Source: Bimastos eiseni (Eukaryota; Annelida; Clitellata; Crassiclitellata; Lumbricidae). From it: a DNA stretch of 64,000 nucleotides. Under the pieces are notes generated by a model. That model worked only from the letters and a program-made list of their open reading frames with translations. It had not been told where the DNA came from and ran no database searches. Of this stretch, positions 44,046 through 55,139 are shown one piece after another. How positions within the stretch are numbered: the stretch's first letter is position 1; the number at the start of each line of letters is the position of its first letter. Position numbers and translations under genes: made by a program. The stretch is taken from the NCBI GenBank assembly GCA_959347315.1, contig OY365812.1:2358382-2422381 (forward strand), in the 5' to 3' direction.

Positions 44046-44317
44046 AATGTCATCAATATCTTATTGCATCAACGACGCTTGACGGAATTGTTAGTTTTTT
44101 ATTAACTAAAATTTGAATGAAAGATAAATATATTAGTTACGATCAGATGTTCTACAGGTGTTTAATTGAAGCGCGTGTCAAATCACCAATAGGCTTAAGT
44201 TACGGAGTGTTTAACAACATCTTGTAGGTGACGTTCGTGACGACGTGTGAGGGAGGGATCAAAATTGGTCCGAAATTGCATGCCGTCATTTTTGAAGAAA
44301 TACTTTGAATGGATGGA

Positions 44318-44395
44318 TCCAGGGTTTAACGACAGCTTATGACAACAGAGGCCGTTGATGTCGACAGAAATTTGCTTGGCATATTACAGCGTTTA
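44318..44395 (+). repeat. R5 dispersed repeat, well preserved
   Basis: GGATCCAGGGTTTAACGACA, GCTTATGACAACAGAGGCCG, then GTCGACAGAAATTTGCTTGG and CATATTACAGC. Confidence 0.8.
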
Positions 44396-44579
44396 CATCT
44401 AAGGCATACGAAACGTTGAATGGGATTGGAATAATACGTTTATAACGCTGCTGGGCAAGAATTTACGGTGTCTAATGGAGGATTAATATTGTCGTCTGTT
44501 TTGCTACTGGTTCTTAATAAAGATTTTGTTTCATGGCATGAACATAAGAATTATATAATGGATGTATAGATATGATTTC

Positions 44580-44740
44580 ATGGAGTGGTGGTGGTGATGG
44601 TGGTGGTGATGGTGGTGTTGCTTTTGTTATTTTTTCATCCCCTTCACCTTGATGCGTTTATTGCAACAATCATCTGTTCAAAGCTTCGTCTAGACCTATA
44701 TTAGGAATATATTAATTTGATGCATCTATAACTAAGTTGA
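44580..44740 (+). repeat. (GGT)n tract with H repeat
   Basis: GTGGTGGTGATGGTGGTGG at 44585-44620, then TTTATTGCAACAATCATCTG, TTCAAAGCTTCGTCTAGACC and AATTTGATGCATCTATAAC. A (GGT)n tract also precedes the H copy at 28452. Confidence 0.5.
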
Positions 44741-45096
44741 TTTTACCACCAGTTAAGACTACGGTGGTTGATTGTCGTCTGAGTTTATGCCTCGTCTAGC
44801 CAGTAGTTAATCCCTGCATATGGTTGAAGGGTCGACTACTTGATCATTGAAGAACACACGACTGCATTTTCTCATTTGATGTCATCAACTTCTAGAACGT
44901 GCAGTTACTTTACGAGAATGTCCGAAGATGCAAGATGCACTAATTTCGATGAAGCGTTTGTGCAACAACTGCGGATCTGTAATCTGTTTTAATCTGCTCA
45001 AACGATATTAAACATAGGCCTAGTCAAAGTCTTTTCATCGTCGCTTGACGTGCCATCGCAGATTTTTGGGTTGAGGCTGCTACAGCGGCGACCGAC

Positions 45097-45160
45097 TCTC
45101 TCTCTCTCTCTCTCTCTTTCTCTTTCTGTCTCTGTCTCTGTCTCTGTCTCTGTCTCTGTC

Positions 45161-45227
<67 letters not shown>

Positions 45228-45247
45228 GTCTCTCTCTCTTTCTCTCT
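45097..45247 (+). repeat. (TC)n / (TGTC)n polypyrimidine microsatellite
   Basis: About 150 bp of TCTCTC, TCTGTC and TGTCTG units. Confidence 0.95.
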
Positions 45248-45329
45248 GGACTCTGACTGAACCTTCCTAACCTAGGATTATCTTCCCTTACTTTTGCCTA
45301 TCAAAACTGGCCGCATTTATTTGCATTTA

Positions 45330-45545
45330 AAAAAACTATATTTAGCCGCATTTAAAACGCTGCGATTGGTTCAACATTGGATCATTTCCCTAGCTATGCA
45401 TTTAAGAGGGAGAGGTTACATTGCGTCAACGACGCGCTCTTCCAACAATTCCTTTACCCTCAATCCATTCGCCCTTCCACGTTCATTATTAACCGACTGG
45501 AACGCAACTTCAACACTAACTTATTCAGACACTAAATGTTTAATT
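45330..45545 (+). pseudogene. LINE ORF2 C-terminal fragment
   Basis: Translation shows FALPRSLLTDWN preceded by TRSSNNSF and followed by TSTLTYSDTKCL. This resembles the ..YSFFPRTIxxWNxLP.. end of jockey/CR1-like LINEs. A short decayed piece between two microsatellites. Confidence 0.45.
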
Positions 45546-45592
45546 ATAATTGTGAGCTTACATGGATATGACATATTTTCCACGCTGTACAG

Positions 45593-45752
45593 AGACAGAG
45601 ACAAAGAAAGACAAGCAGACAGATAGAGAGACAGAGAGACAGAGAGATACAGAAAGACAGAGATAGAGAAAGAGAAAGAGGCAGCTAGACAGAGACAAAG
45701 ACAGAGAGACAGAGAGACAGATAGACATACAGACAGAGACAGAGAAAAGACA
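45593..45752 (+). repeat. (AGAC)n / (AGAG)n polypurine microsatellite
   Basis: About 160 bp of AGAGACAGAGAC, AGACAGATAGAGAGACAGAG type. It is the purine counterpart on the same strand of the tract at 45097-45247. Confidence 0.95.
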
Positions 45753-45999
45753 TTTTGTTACAGCGTCGTAAAATATGCAGAAGATTTTTCTTCAACTGGT
45801 AAGGTAGCAAATATTGGTATTCACTTCCTGATTGTTATTATTATTAATCGACTGTTTAACGACATCCATTATACACCGTTTAGAAAGAATACACGTTCGT
45901 TATTTCAAGAATTATATTGGGCTACACTTATATACCGTTTTGTTGCCAAATTCGCGGTCTATATATAAAAACGTTATTTTCGTCAATGAATTGTTCCGA

Positions 46000-46480
46000 A
46001 TGACTTCTGCCGATGTCAACTGCAAAGCGGTCGTTAGATGTTGCTAGGCTCGATAAATATTATCCATCCAAGAGATCGAAATGAACGTTCATTTACAGAA
46101 AGGCCGTGCTGTGCTATATATCTCTGACTATTTCCGAAAGCCATTATCTGCTCTGTTGATCGTCTTTATCTTTTTGTGCGTAAGACTACATGTAAGACCG
46201 CCTTGGTCCAACACAGGACGTTTGCCGTTGTGGGTCCATCTACCTGGAATGACCATTATTAAGTACCACACAAATGACTGGTTTATATTCATCTTCTTCT
46301 TGCTCTTAAAAGGCGCTTCCATTTCTCCTTGGTTTTCGTGCTTAGAGCGCCTCTGAATAATTATTCTTCAAGAAGCGCTACATAGATCTAGAGATACCAT
46401 ACGATACGATTATGCTGAATTTACGATGGACTTCTTGTATAATTCAACACCTCTTTTTATTGTAATATCCGTCTTATAAG
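46000..46480 (+). pseudogene. LINE fragment with RTFAVVGPSTWND motif and 3' tail
   Basis: At 46200-46255 the + strand encodes RTFAVVGPSTWND, the conserved C-terminal LINE motif. The tail has CTTAGAGCGCCTCTGAATAA and AAGAAGCGCTACATAGATC, the same tail (in + sense) as the reversed copies at 7060 and 27840. It ends near an AACACCTCTTTTTATTG core at 46445. The reading frame is interrupted right after the motif. Confidence 0.65.
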
Positions 46481-46849
46481 AGACAGCGTAGGACCTGCGC
46501 AGTGCAAGATCAGTTTTATCCCGCGGCTCGTAATGTGATTGAATGTAGGTAGGATTCTACAATAACATGTCACCGACCATTAGAAATCATTTTAGATGTA
46601 AGCGTGTATTGAGTTCCCAGCCATCCTACATTTAGAATTACTAATCCGCACCAGGGTTGATTTTTAAACGCTGGCATTTGATGCACTCTCACTAGCCATC
46701 ATTGCTAAGCTTCGGTCTAATCTTAATGCCGCAAACCTATCTATTATAGGCAGGACTGCCGAATGCACAAGGAGGCGAATGCCAAGGAACCAGTTCAGTT
46801 CATTCAAAAGCTAGATGTGATCGAAATCAAAATGAACAGATGAAATATT

Positions 46850-47345
46850 ATTCGCGGTATGACCGAGGGATTGATTTCGAGAAGTAAAGGAGAATTCCAC
46901 GTAGAATTACGAGACTCCTCCAGTCTCCTTCTGGAACCAGAAGGATTACGGCATCTTAAGCGAACACCTTTGAGCGTGACAATTCTTCTGGTGCGGTTTA
47001 GGAAGAATCGTACGTTCCTGTGTCAGTTGTTGTTCGGGCAAAATGCATCGTAAAAAGGATAATTTATCCGAAAATTAAGTCTTTTGTACATCTGTAGTAG
47101 GGACAAGCGCCAAAATGATATACTATGTACTTAGGAAGAAAAAGAAATGGATCCAGTCACCAACAGTAGGTGTGATCTTTTTCTCCCTCTCTCCTTACTC
47201 GTCTGTAGCCCTTTCCCTACCCCTCGCCACCCATTTCCTACCCTCCCTTCTCCTCCGCCCATTTTTCTCTCTGTGTCTACATGAATCTTTTCTTAAATTT
47301 GAATTCGAAGCAATTGGCTTATTCTTTCAAATACTCTGGAGTAAT
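46850..47345 (+). repeat. D repeat, copy 2
   Basis: AATTACGAGACTCCTCCAGT, CTTCTGGAACCAGAAGGATT, AAATTAAGTCTTTTGTACAT, GAAATGGATCCAGTCACC and a C/T-rich tract 47180-47290. Confidence 0.6.
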
Positions 47346-47677
47346 CTGTGATAGAGACCAATAAATCAAACGTCATCACAGAAACGGATAATAGAATATG
47401 TTTAATAATGATTTAAGCTAACAAAGGAATTCAATCTTGAATATTTATCCGTAATTGATGTTTAATTCAAAATATTTTAGAAAATACCAACTTAGGCAGT
47501 CTAAGCATTGACTACGATTAGACACCTTAAAACCCGTTAACAAATTGATATAATTATAAATAAAATGCAGACTTGTAATATTTAAACTCATCCCTTAAAA
47601 TGCTACAGTACGTCCCTATTTGCACATCCTAACATATTCTCAAATTGCGGCTCAATTTTCATCAAGTGGATTATTTC

Positions 47678-47765
47678 CAGTGCCAGTTCCAAGTCAGTAT
47701 AAAGGAGGAGGGCAACGTCAATGATATTTTTATCAAACAGCGTCACTAAATTGCAACAACCACCA
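47678..47765 (-). repeat. R1 dispersed repeat
   Basis: CAGTGCCAGTTCCAAGTCAG, AGGAGGAGGGCAACGTCAAT, then CAAACAGCGTCACTAAATTG. Confidence 0.7.
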
Positions 47766-47959
47766 ATGATTTGTCTTAGCACAATGCAATGTCGCATTTT
47801 TAGACACCTTTAATTGCAATTTATCGGAATAATAATACTCTCAGTTTTCACAACAAATTTGTGTTCATACGGCTAAAAATCCGCTGAGTTCATGAACGCA
47901 TAATGACGTGAAACAAAAGCTCAACTCTCTTATAGTCATCATAGTTCCCTATCTCTTTT

Positions 47960-48070
47960 TTGTCTTCGTCTTCCCACCTTGTCCTCCTCTTCTCCTTCTC
48001 CTCCCTTCCTCCACCTCCTCCTCCCTGTCCTCCTCCTCCTCTTCCTCCTCTTCCTCCTTCGTAACTCTGT
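47960..48070 (+). repeat. Polypyrimidine tract (CCT/CTT)n
   Basis: About 110 bp of CCTCCTCTTCTCC type. The Ser/Pro frame across it is compositional. Confidence 0.85.
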
Positions 48071-48234
48071 CTCTAGGATTTATAACCGTTATATCAGCTC
48101 TTATGCCAATGAATTAAAAATTGGTGCTAGATAATACGTATAACATTTACAACAAATTTGTTCACTTTATCGTATAGTACATTTTACGTTTTGATCGATG
48201 TCGTACGATAGAAATCTTTCGCACCTTTACTCTG

Positions 48235-48445
48235 CTGCGATTATGAGTCTCCGTGGATAATCATGGATCAGTTATTTTCAAGGCCTCTTAGATAGGCGCT
48301 AGACAAATACGTCATTGGCTTTGTGTGCATTAGGCAGCATTGATTTGGTAGACCAATGTTGGTGAGAGAAAAGAAACGCTTCGCACTTTAAAATCAGGCT
48401 TTGCTTCGACACCTTTTAATCGCTTATTTCCAAAGCTATATAAAC
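48235..48445 (-). repeat. H repeat with TATA/AAAGGTGT core
   Basis: On -, TTTATATAGC (48437-48446) precedes GATTAAAAGGTGTCGAAGC (about 48403-48420) by about 26 bp. Next come AAAGCCTGATTTTAAAGTGC, AAGCGTTTCTTTTCTCTC and GTATTTGTCTAGCGCCTATC. The stretch after the core is homologous to that after the + core at 29215 (CCTGATTTTGAAGTAGGGAA). Confidence 0.55.
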
Positions 48446-48509
48446 TCAATTTCACTGCGTCATTTATCTGTTAGCACTGCAGCACATTCGAAAGATAAAT
48501 TCGAACGAC

Positions 48510-48925
48510 CAACTGTATAGAAATAATATCATCCGGTGCGATAGCGAGACTAACTTCGACAGATAATAAGAGAAGTCAACGTAGACTTACGAGACTCCAC
48601 CAGCCTTCTTCTGAAAATTAGAGGATTACTCTGAGGGAGCGTTCCAAGTCGTGTTATTCGGTTCATGAACAAAACATGAAAATTAAGTCTTTTGCTCCTC
48701 CCTAGATTGTGCTAAAGACAAGATGGTCGACGAAAGAGCGTCGCCCTATCGCAACCTATTACTGATGCGAGCATAGTCTTTTGTACGTCCCTATTAGGTA
48801 CGAGAGCGCCAAAGACAAAAATGATCGACTCTGTACAGAGGAAGAAACAGAAATGGATCCAACCAGAGACAACCTGTACTACCCTTTCCTCTCCATCTCT
48901 TCCCTAACGCCTCTCCCCTAATAAT
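48510..48925 (+). repeat. D repeat, copy 3
   Basis: GAGACTAACTTCGACAGATA, TAGACTTACGAGACTCCACC, GAAGAAACAGAAATGGATCC and CCAGAGACAACCTGTACTAC. Confidence 0.65.
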
Positions 48926-49287
48926 TAGCATGGGAAATTAATAGGGCGTTGCTGATTTTCGTTATAGTGGTCGCGGGGATAGGCAGGGGCGAATCACAGC
49001 AAAGGTTCGCCAACAGTACGATATGAGGTCCGTAGGGCCACTGGCAACCAGCCCAACATATCGGGCATGAAGACTGAGACAGAGGCGAATTTGAGAATTC
49101 GCAATATGAGTCGAGCACTCGAGCGCAGAACCCGATCTACGAAGATCGAGCAACAGTAGTTTATTCGATTTGTAACAAAAAATGTTGGTAATGAATTTAT
49201 TTTGTCTGTGGCTTTAGTTTCAAGAGACTGGCTGGATTCCTTCGAGTTGCACATCGCTCACCCAGATGACTTGCAATTAGCTGGTAT

Positions 49288-49790
49288 AGTTAAAATTTAA
49301 CAACACTGTGTGATAACAAAGATCATTAGCGTCGCCCTCCACCTTTATACAGGCTTGGGACTAGCACTGCTAGACTGCAAGCAGTGGTGGTTCTGCTGAA
49401 AGGGGTATATACAATACAGGTGGCCAAACCTGGAATCAGTTAGTTGATCTAAGTGTTTAATTATAAATTGTAGCAGACACTATCGTTGTAATTGTGATTG
49501 TAGTCAGTGACTGCTATTGCACTGGTGTCTAACGCACGAGGCGTTGCTGTTTCACAGCAATGAGAGACAACAGGCATTCCAATGTAACATTAAAACATCG
49601 ACACTTCTTCTTATCGAATCTTATGTTCTCACGGTTCCATTATGGAGTCAAAATTATTTTTACTTTATATAAATGATCCAAAATGTTTCATCCATATTAC
49701 ACTTTGAGTCGTTTGCTGGTGCCTGGAACGCTTTTGCATCGCGCGAGTTCCACAAAAACTAGTTAGTAGTTTCGGAATCTTTTTCTAACA
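49288..49790 (+). repeat. Composite repeat unit U, copy 4
   Basis: R1 (49288-49392) is followed by AACCTGGAATCAGTTAGTTG, ACATCGACACTTCTTCTTAT, ATTATTTTTACTTTATATAA, TCGTTTGCTGGTGCCTGGAA and ACTAGTTAGTAGTTTCGG. The AAAGGTGT core is lost here, which suggests an internal deletion. Confidence 0.5.
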
Positions 49791-50650
49791 ATACATTGCT
49801 GCTTCATCGTCAAATAAGTAAGAAAGATATTTTGAGGTCATGCTTTACATGTCAAAGGACGACGTGAAGCAATGGTTTAATAATTTAACAAATATGCCAT
49901 GCGAATTGTGGATTTGTGGTCATAAGATAACATTAAGCTCGGAATAAATCAATTAAAGAGATTCAAACGAACGCGCATTTATACAAAGACCAGCCATGCA
50001 AGACAAAGGATGAGAAATGTACAAATGACTTCACACCTGTTTTTATTGAGATATTCGTCCTATTAGTATGGGACAAGTGCCCGTAAGCATGAGTGTATAG
50101 AAGAACAATCCCTAGTCCGAATATTTGAAAGGCCTCATTTTCTGATTTTCAGCTTGGTAATATGAAGAATTTGTATGAATTTATTGGTGATGCCTTAGTT
50201 TGCACTAGGAAGTAGCGACTATAGTAAGTACTACTATACCACTACTGTGTTTTTTACTTAGGTCGTCACTCGCCATGTGTTCGATTGTGATGAGGCAGGA
50301 TTATAGGCCTACCGTTCATATAGGTTCGTACAATGACGGACTTTTTAATTTCAGTTTTTAAAACTGAAAATAATAGGTATTCCAATTTTTTTGCCGAATT
50401 TGATTAAAGTTCAAGTTCTCATGATGCCGAGTACAACTTATAATAGCAGTGATGACTAGCGTCACCAACCTCCCTTCTGCAGGATTGGAACTACCGGAGG
50501 GTGAGTAGTTGTCGGTACGATTAAACGAAGACTTATTCAGGTATTGAAATTCATCCCGTTCTCTTTCGATACCTTGATTTAAATCACGCCATCGATATTT
50601 AAATATTGATCGCAGACAATTACAGTTTCAGCGTAGCTTAACCATTCAGT

Positions 50651-51675
50651 GGTGGTAGTTGCAGTTTAACGACACTGTGTGAATACAAAGGTCATTGGCG
50701 TCGCCCTCCTCTTTTAAACACGCTTAGGACTTGCTCTGCCTCTACTCTTGCTATTAATTAGTTACGCAACATTTTTCACTGTTATATCATTTACGCCGCT
50801 TCCCATACTTATAACACGAATGTCAGACTAAAAACGGTGTGAACACTTCTTCTGCGTTGTGACGAAAATGTTACGCTGCAGATCAATGGGGACAACGTAT
50901 AATTATTTGGCTGGTTCCAGTTTAATTAAAATTTTAACGACGAAGACGGAGACGAGGACGAGAATTTAGAGAATAGAAATTGAGAAAATAAGCGGTAGAA
51001 AGGATGATAGAAAATAGGTAGTCAAAAAGGAATGGGATTGAAAAGAGTAGATGGAAAGAGAGTACGCACGCTCTTTGCTTAAAAATTAGCCTACAGTTAG
51101 TCAACTTCTATTGTCTCAACACTAGTCTATATAAACCTTATTCTCGCATGTGGGCATTGCAAGTATACTAGGCAGTTTTATATGTTAGCAATAGTTGGCA
51201 TCGAAAAGTCCCGGATCATGGCAAACCATCTAGAAGATGCGGGTATCGGAAGCTCGGAACTCTAGCCTAGTAATTGTTGTTCATTACTTGGGTTGTTTCT
51301 GGCGAGTCGTCCCATTTCCACAATAGATATTGGAACCAACTATGATAACAATTATAGCAAGGGAAGCAAACAATTTTAGAAGGTGTTTAACCTAACGTAA
51401 TATTATGCCACATGCAGTTATTATACCTTAGTTTAAAGAGACGTTCATATAATTTCTTAGAATGAAAGATAAGAAACAACGTCATCGAAACTTCGCCTTA
51501 TTGAATTTTGTGTCTCTCACAGTTAGATTCTGGGGTTTCTGTTAGTTTTAATTTCTATAAAATATGACGATTCCAATGTTTCTATCCAATTGCAATTTGT
51601 GTCGTTTATTGATGCATAGAACGTCCTTGCCTCGAACAAACCCCACGAAAACCAGCTAGTGGCTTCGGAATCAAT
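50651..51675 (+). repeat. Composite repeat unit U, copy 5 (most complete)
   Basis: R1 (50651-50742). The 32470-type block GATCATGGCAAACCATCTAG and GATGCGGGTATCGGAAGC at about 51210. A TTATAG box at 51352, then core TAGAAGGTGTTTAACCTAA at 51378. GTCATCGAAACTTCGCCTTA at 51480, TTCTGGGGTTTCTGTTAG, TCGTTTATTGATGC and ACCAGCTAGTGGCTTCGG to 51668. Confidence 0.55.
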
Positions 51676-52424
51676 GAGATATGTTGTCTGCACATTAGAA
51701 TTAGAATATCTTTATTGCAATATAGTGTTACACTTGCAACCATATAATATTCAATGTTACAGTGCAACAGAGGCATCAATCAACCCCCGAGTGATGGAGG
51801 CAAACCCTCAGTCCCAAGGGCGTGGAAGACAAAATATTCCCCCTAAGAGTAAAAAGATCCCCCCTACGTGAAATTGGAGACATTTGCCTCCGAACTCCCC
51901 CCTTACTGGACGCCTCGGCAGTGCAATAGGAGCCAAGAAAAGCTAGGATTTGAGTAAATAAGCGGCAGAAGGTAGATGGCTTATACTGTCCCTGACTGTT
52001 CTTTCTTAATTGTTGTTCATACATATGTGTTTCCATTTAAAATAATTAGTACCAAAATGAAGCATACTTCTGGAAGTATAAACGCACGATGCACAACGTG
52101 TCCAGGTTTTCATCGCCAAGACGGTTTCGCAACCTAGAGCAGATAACACCGACAGCAGAAAACGCGTGTTCAGCTTCAACACAGTCTGCTTGCTATAGGT
52201 GTTCAGTCAAAACATTATTCAAACAAACTCCTCCTCATGCAAAATACCCTTTTAGCGCATATTTCAGAAATCTTACAGCACAGCTTATTCAATCATTTAG
52301 CACACATGAAATGCACTGCATCATACTCACATTTAGGCTAAATGAAGTAAGGTTCTGCATCGTATGCTCCGTGAATCGTGATAATAATAATGATAATAAC
52401 TGTCAATCAGTTCAATAATTTCAA

Positions 52425-52522
52425 TTCCAAAATTTCGGAATTCGTGTTTGCAAGTTCCGGAAATTCGAAATTTATAAAATACCGGAATTTCCAGAAATCG
52501 GAAATTCCGGAATTGCAATCTC
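52425..52522. repeat. Cluster of GGAATTTCC-like short palindromes
   Basis: TTCGGAATTCG, TTCCGGAAATTCGAAATTT, CCGGAATTTCC and GGAAATTCCGGAATTGC within about 95 bp, ending GCAATCTCTATG. It can fold extensively and may be the end of a hAT-like element (CA..GAGATTGCAATT on the - strand). Confidence 0.4.
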
Positions 52523-53039
52523 TATGTATGAGGTGTTGAAGTTTAAATACTATCAGATGTATTACAAGCAATAACCACGAATGATCCTAATTATTGCTCC
52601 TTCGGCTTTGTCACGTATCTCCTTCAAAAACTGGTGGAATGATAACCCAATCCCCAAAAATAATACTACCAGTTAATACTAAAGAAATAAATTATGCACA
52701 AACACTCACGTAGCAGAAAAGTATTTTCATAATAAACGTGGCGCATCAGGGCGTTTTGGCGCAGCCATTCTTTAAAGAGCTATGATTGAGCTATATAATA
52801 TTGTTGACCGTATAGCTATTTATCTCATGATTATATCAGGATGGTCCATGCCATCGTTAATGCCATTTACATGTGCGATTTTTTAATAATCATGCTTCAA
52901 TCGATGTGATATTACTATTATCTGCTCAAAAGCGATATAAAGGTGTATAACAGTAGCATTTGATTTGCTACAATTACCGGGTGTTTAACAGCATCTTGTG
53001 TTTAATTTAGATTTCATTCTAATATATTAATATTGATAA

Positions 53040-53330
53040 TAACGACGCGTCGTTGGAGCGGGTGTGATCTTTGACCAGATCCCTCTTTTTCAGAGGGTCG
53101 TTCAGGTCGCTGATCTTCTGTGTCAGAGTGGTGTCTATCACAGATGGTCGCAGCACCCACGGTGGTGTTGTGGTGCAGGCGAGCGGTTGGATCGTCGGTG
53201 TTTGATCTCTTGATCGATCAGTCTTGTCTTGATGCGGATGGGGTCGGTGTCGTCGTTGGCGTTTTTCAGCTTCCGACCGCTGATGATGGATTGAGTTTGG
53301 TGATATGGAATTATTCTTAGTGACCGCAGG
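53040..53330 (-). pseudogene. Retroelement coding fragment, probably LINE, frameshifted
   Basis: GC-rich compared with its surroundings. The - strand reads GRKLKNANDDTDPIRIKTRL and IDQEIKHRRSNRSPAPQH in one frame and TPPWVLRPSVIDTTL with TQKISDLNDPLKKRDL in another. The PPW..P.V..TL pattern resembles the region after the RT in I/Nimb/jockey-type LINEs. Family uncertain; host-gene exon is the alternative. Confidence 0.35.
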
Positions 53331-53445
53331 AAGCAACGAATTTATAGAGGTAGAGGTCACGATTTAAAGGTATCGTGATGATATTGAAATATTCAAACCT
53401 TCTGCGTTTGATAAAGGTGTCTTACATCGTTATGCAATATTAATA

Positions 53446-53472
53446 GTAAATATATATATATATATATATATT
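53446..53472. repeat. (TA)n microsatellite
   Basis: About 12 TA units; a similar run lies at 54190-54208. Confidence 0.9.
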
Positions 53473-54163
53473 GTATATAATTTATTTTTATTTTATGAAA
53501 TATTTTATATAAATATAAAAGATATATATAAATGAATGTAAGAGAAGTGGGAGACGTAAGAAAAGGAAGAGAAGTAGTTGGAGTAAGAGGTACTATGAAA
53601 ATGAAAACCAGGAAGGCTGTCGATTACTTCATCGTTCAGACTGATTTGATTGTCTAATCGCATTTGTTGCAGTTGTGTTTATTGGAAAAGAGTTATTGCT
53701 GTCAAAACGCAGGAACTTACAAATTTATAATATTACAGAGCAATCAAGCAGTCACTCGGTCATCAAGTTAGCTAAGCCTTACTTCGTCAAAGGTTTAGAC
53801 CGTGACGATTATAATAGGCGAACGACAACCATCTGTCGTATGTATTCGGGCTTATTTCAGGCTCCTCTTTTCAGCACAGGAGGAGATGTTCTGAACTTCT
53901 GAGGCTTTTTAGTCTGTCAGGCATTGGTCAAGTATCACTTTTAACCAGAGTTTAAGGACATCTTATAGTAACAAAGATGTTGAATTCGGCCGAAATTATT
54001 CTATCATAACATAGCATTTTAATCAATACATTTAAAGTTCGATGTTAATGATGCGAAAGCAATACTTTGTCTTTAACGACATAAACAATGCTGCAGAAAA
54101 TGTTCAATTGTTGCTTCTTGCTTAGCCAAGAGTCGGTTTTTGAATATCTGCAAACTCTCCTTG

Positions 54164-54208
54164 GACACCTTTAAATCCAGCCTTTCGTCTTTATATATAT
54201 ATATATAA
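54164..54208 (-). promoter_or_regulatory. TATA plus AAAGGTGT core motif
   Basis: On -, a long TATATATATATAAAG run precedes GGATTTAAAGGTGTCCAAGG by about 26 bp. Confidence 0.45.
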
Positions 54209-54224
54209 CCGCGGAAAGAGATTG

Positions 54225-54750
54225 ACTCAGTCTCATCAAAAAATCAGTAGGTTGTACATTCCTAGATATGACGAGAGTGCGAAAAAGGTGATCGCTGAAA
54301 TAAAGCCGTCCTGTGATGAGAAACCTCATAATATTATGATCCGACATCAGAGGCAGAAACAGAAATGGATCCAATCAGAAACAAGCTGTACGCCCCCTTC
54401 TTATCCCTCTTTCCCTAACTGCCCCTACTCGTCCGCTCCCATGCCCTACCTCTCCCTTCTCGCCGATGTTCTACTCTGCTTTCTTATACGTCCGTCTCTA
54501 TCCGTCCATTTGCTCTTCTGGCAATTGGAAGTTCTTTTTCAGTTGTAAGCCTCGAATAATCCCTATGACTTGACGCAGCGTTCATGGATAATCTTTTACG
54601 CTCCTTAGCCTTTAAGATGCGCTACATTGAATGACAGCCTTACGATTACGATTGCAGCAGCCCGGAATAGGCCTACCTTGTCCAGTAATCGTTGTCATGG
54701 AAACCCGCGATCGCTGTCTGTCCATCGCTAGATGGCGCGTTTTTCCAATG
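54225..54750 (+). repeat. D repeat, copy 4 (longest 3' end)
   Basis: ATATGACGAGAGTGCGAA, GATGAGAAACCTCATAATAT, ACAGAAATGGATCCAATCAG, GGCAATTGGAAGTTC, CTTGACGCAGCGTTCATGG and CATCGCTAGATGGCGCGTTT. Confidence 0.65.
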
Positions 54751-55029
54751 AATTGAAAGATACGGAAAGGAGGAAAAAGGAAAATTAATGTTTACCAGTC
54801 GATGGAAATCGGATGATCTTTCTCTGTAGACAGCAGATATAATTTCAGATGTAATTTTGAAATGGCGCCAACAAATCATGTATTAAATAGCCATATAATT
54901 TAGTCACATTTATTCGTTATGAGACATGATACGTCGGATGTTGTTCGACGCTGTTCAATCAATCTCAGATCTATACGGAGAGAAAGACAAAACTGCAGTT
55001 TTATTTTATGTATCATTCGACTACGCGTA

Positions 55030-55066
55030 GACACCCTTAAATCGAGTATCAAGAGCATATATATTA
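55030..55066 (-). promoter_or_regulatory. TATA plus AAGGGTGT core motif
   Basis: On -, TAATATATATGC precedes CGATTTAAGGGTGTCTACG by about 25 bp. Confidence 0.4.
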
Positions 55067-55139
55067 TAAGAATCAGTTCGGTTATTAGAGTCACACGACC
55101 GTTTTGTCCTAGCTATAGAACAAGTTTGCTATCTGACTG

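Noticed and set aside
45050..45256. Ser/Leu/Val repeat frame of 68 codons
   Set aside because: (TC)n microsatellite translation.
53019..53360. A 113-codon intact gene on the - strand
   Set aside because: Protein-like segments fall in two different frames, so the ATG-to-stop frame as a whole is unlikely to be a gene. Kept only as a decayed fragment.
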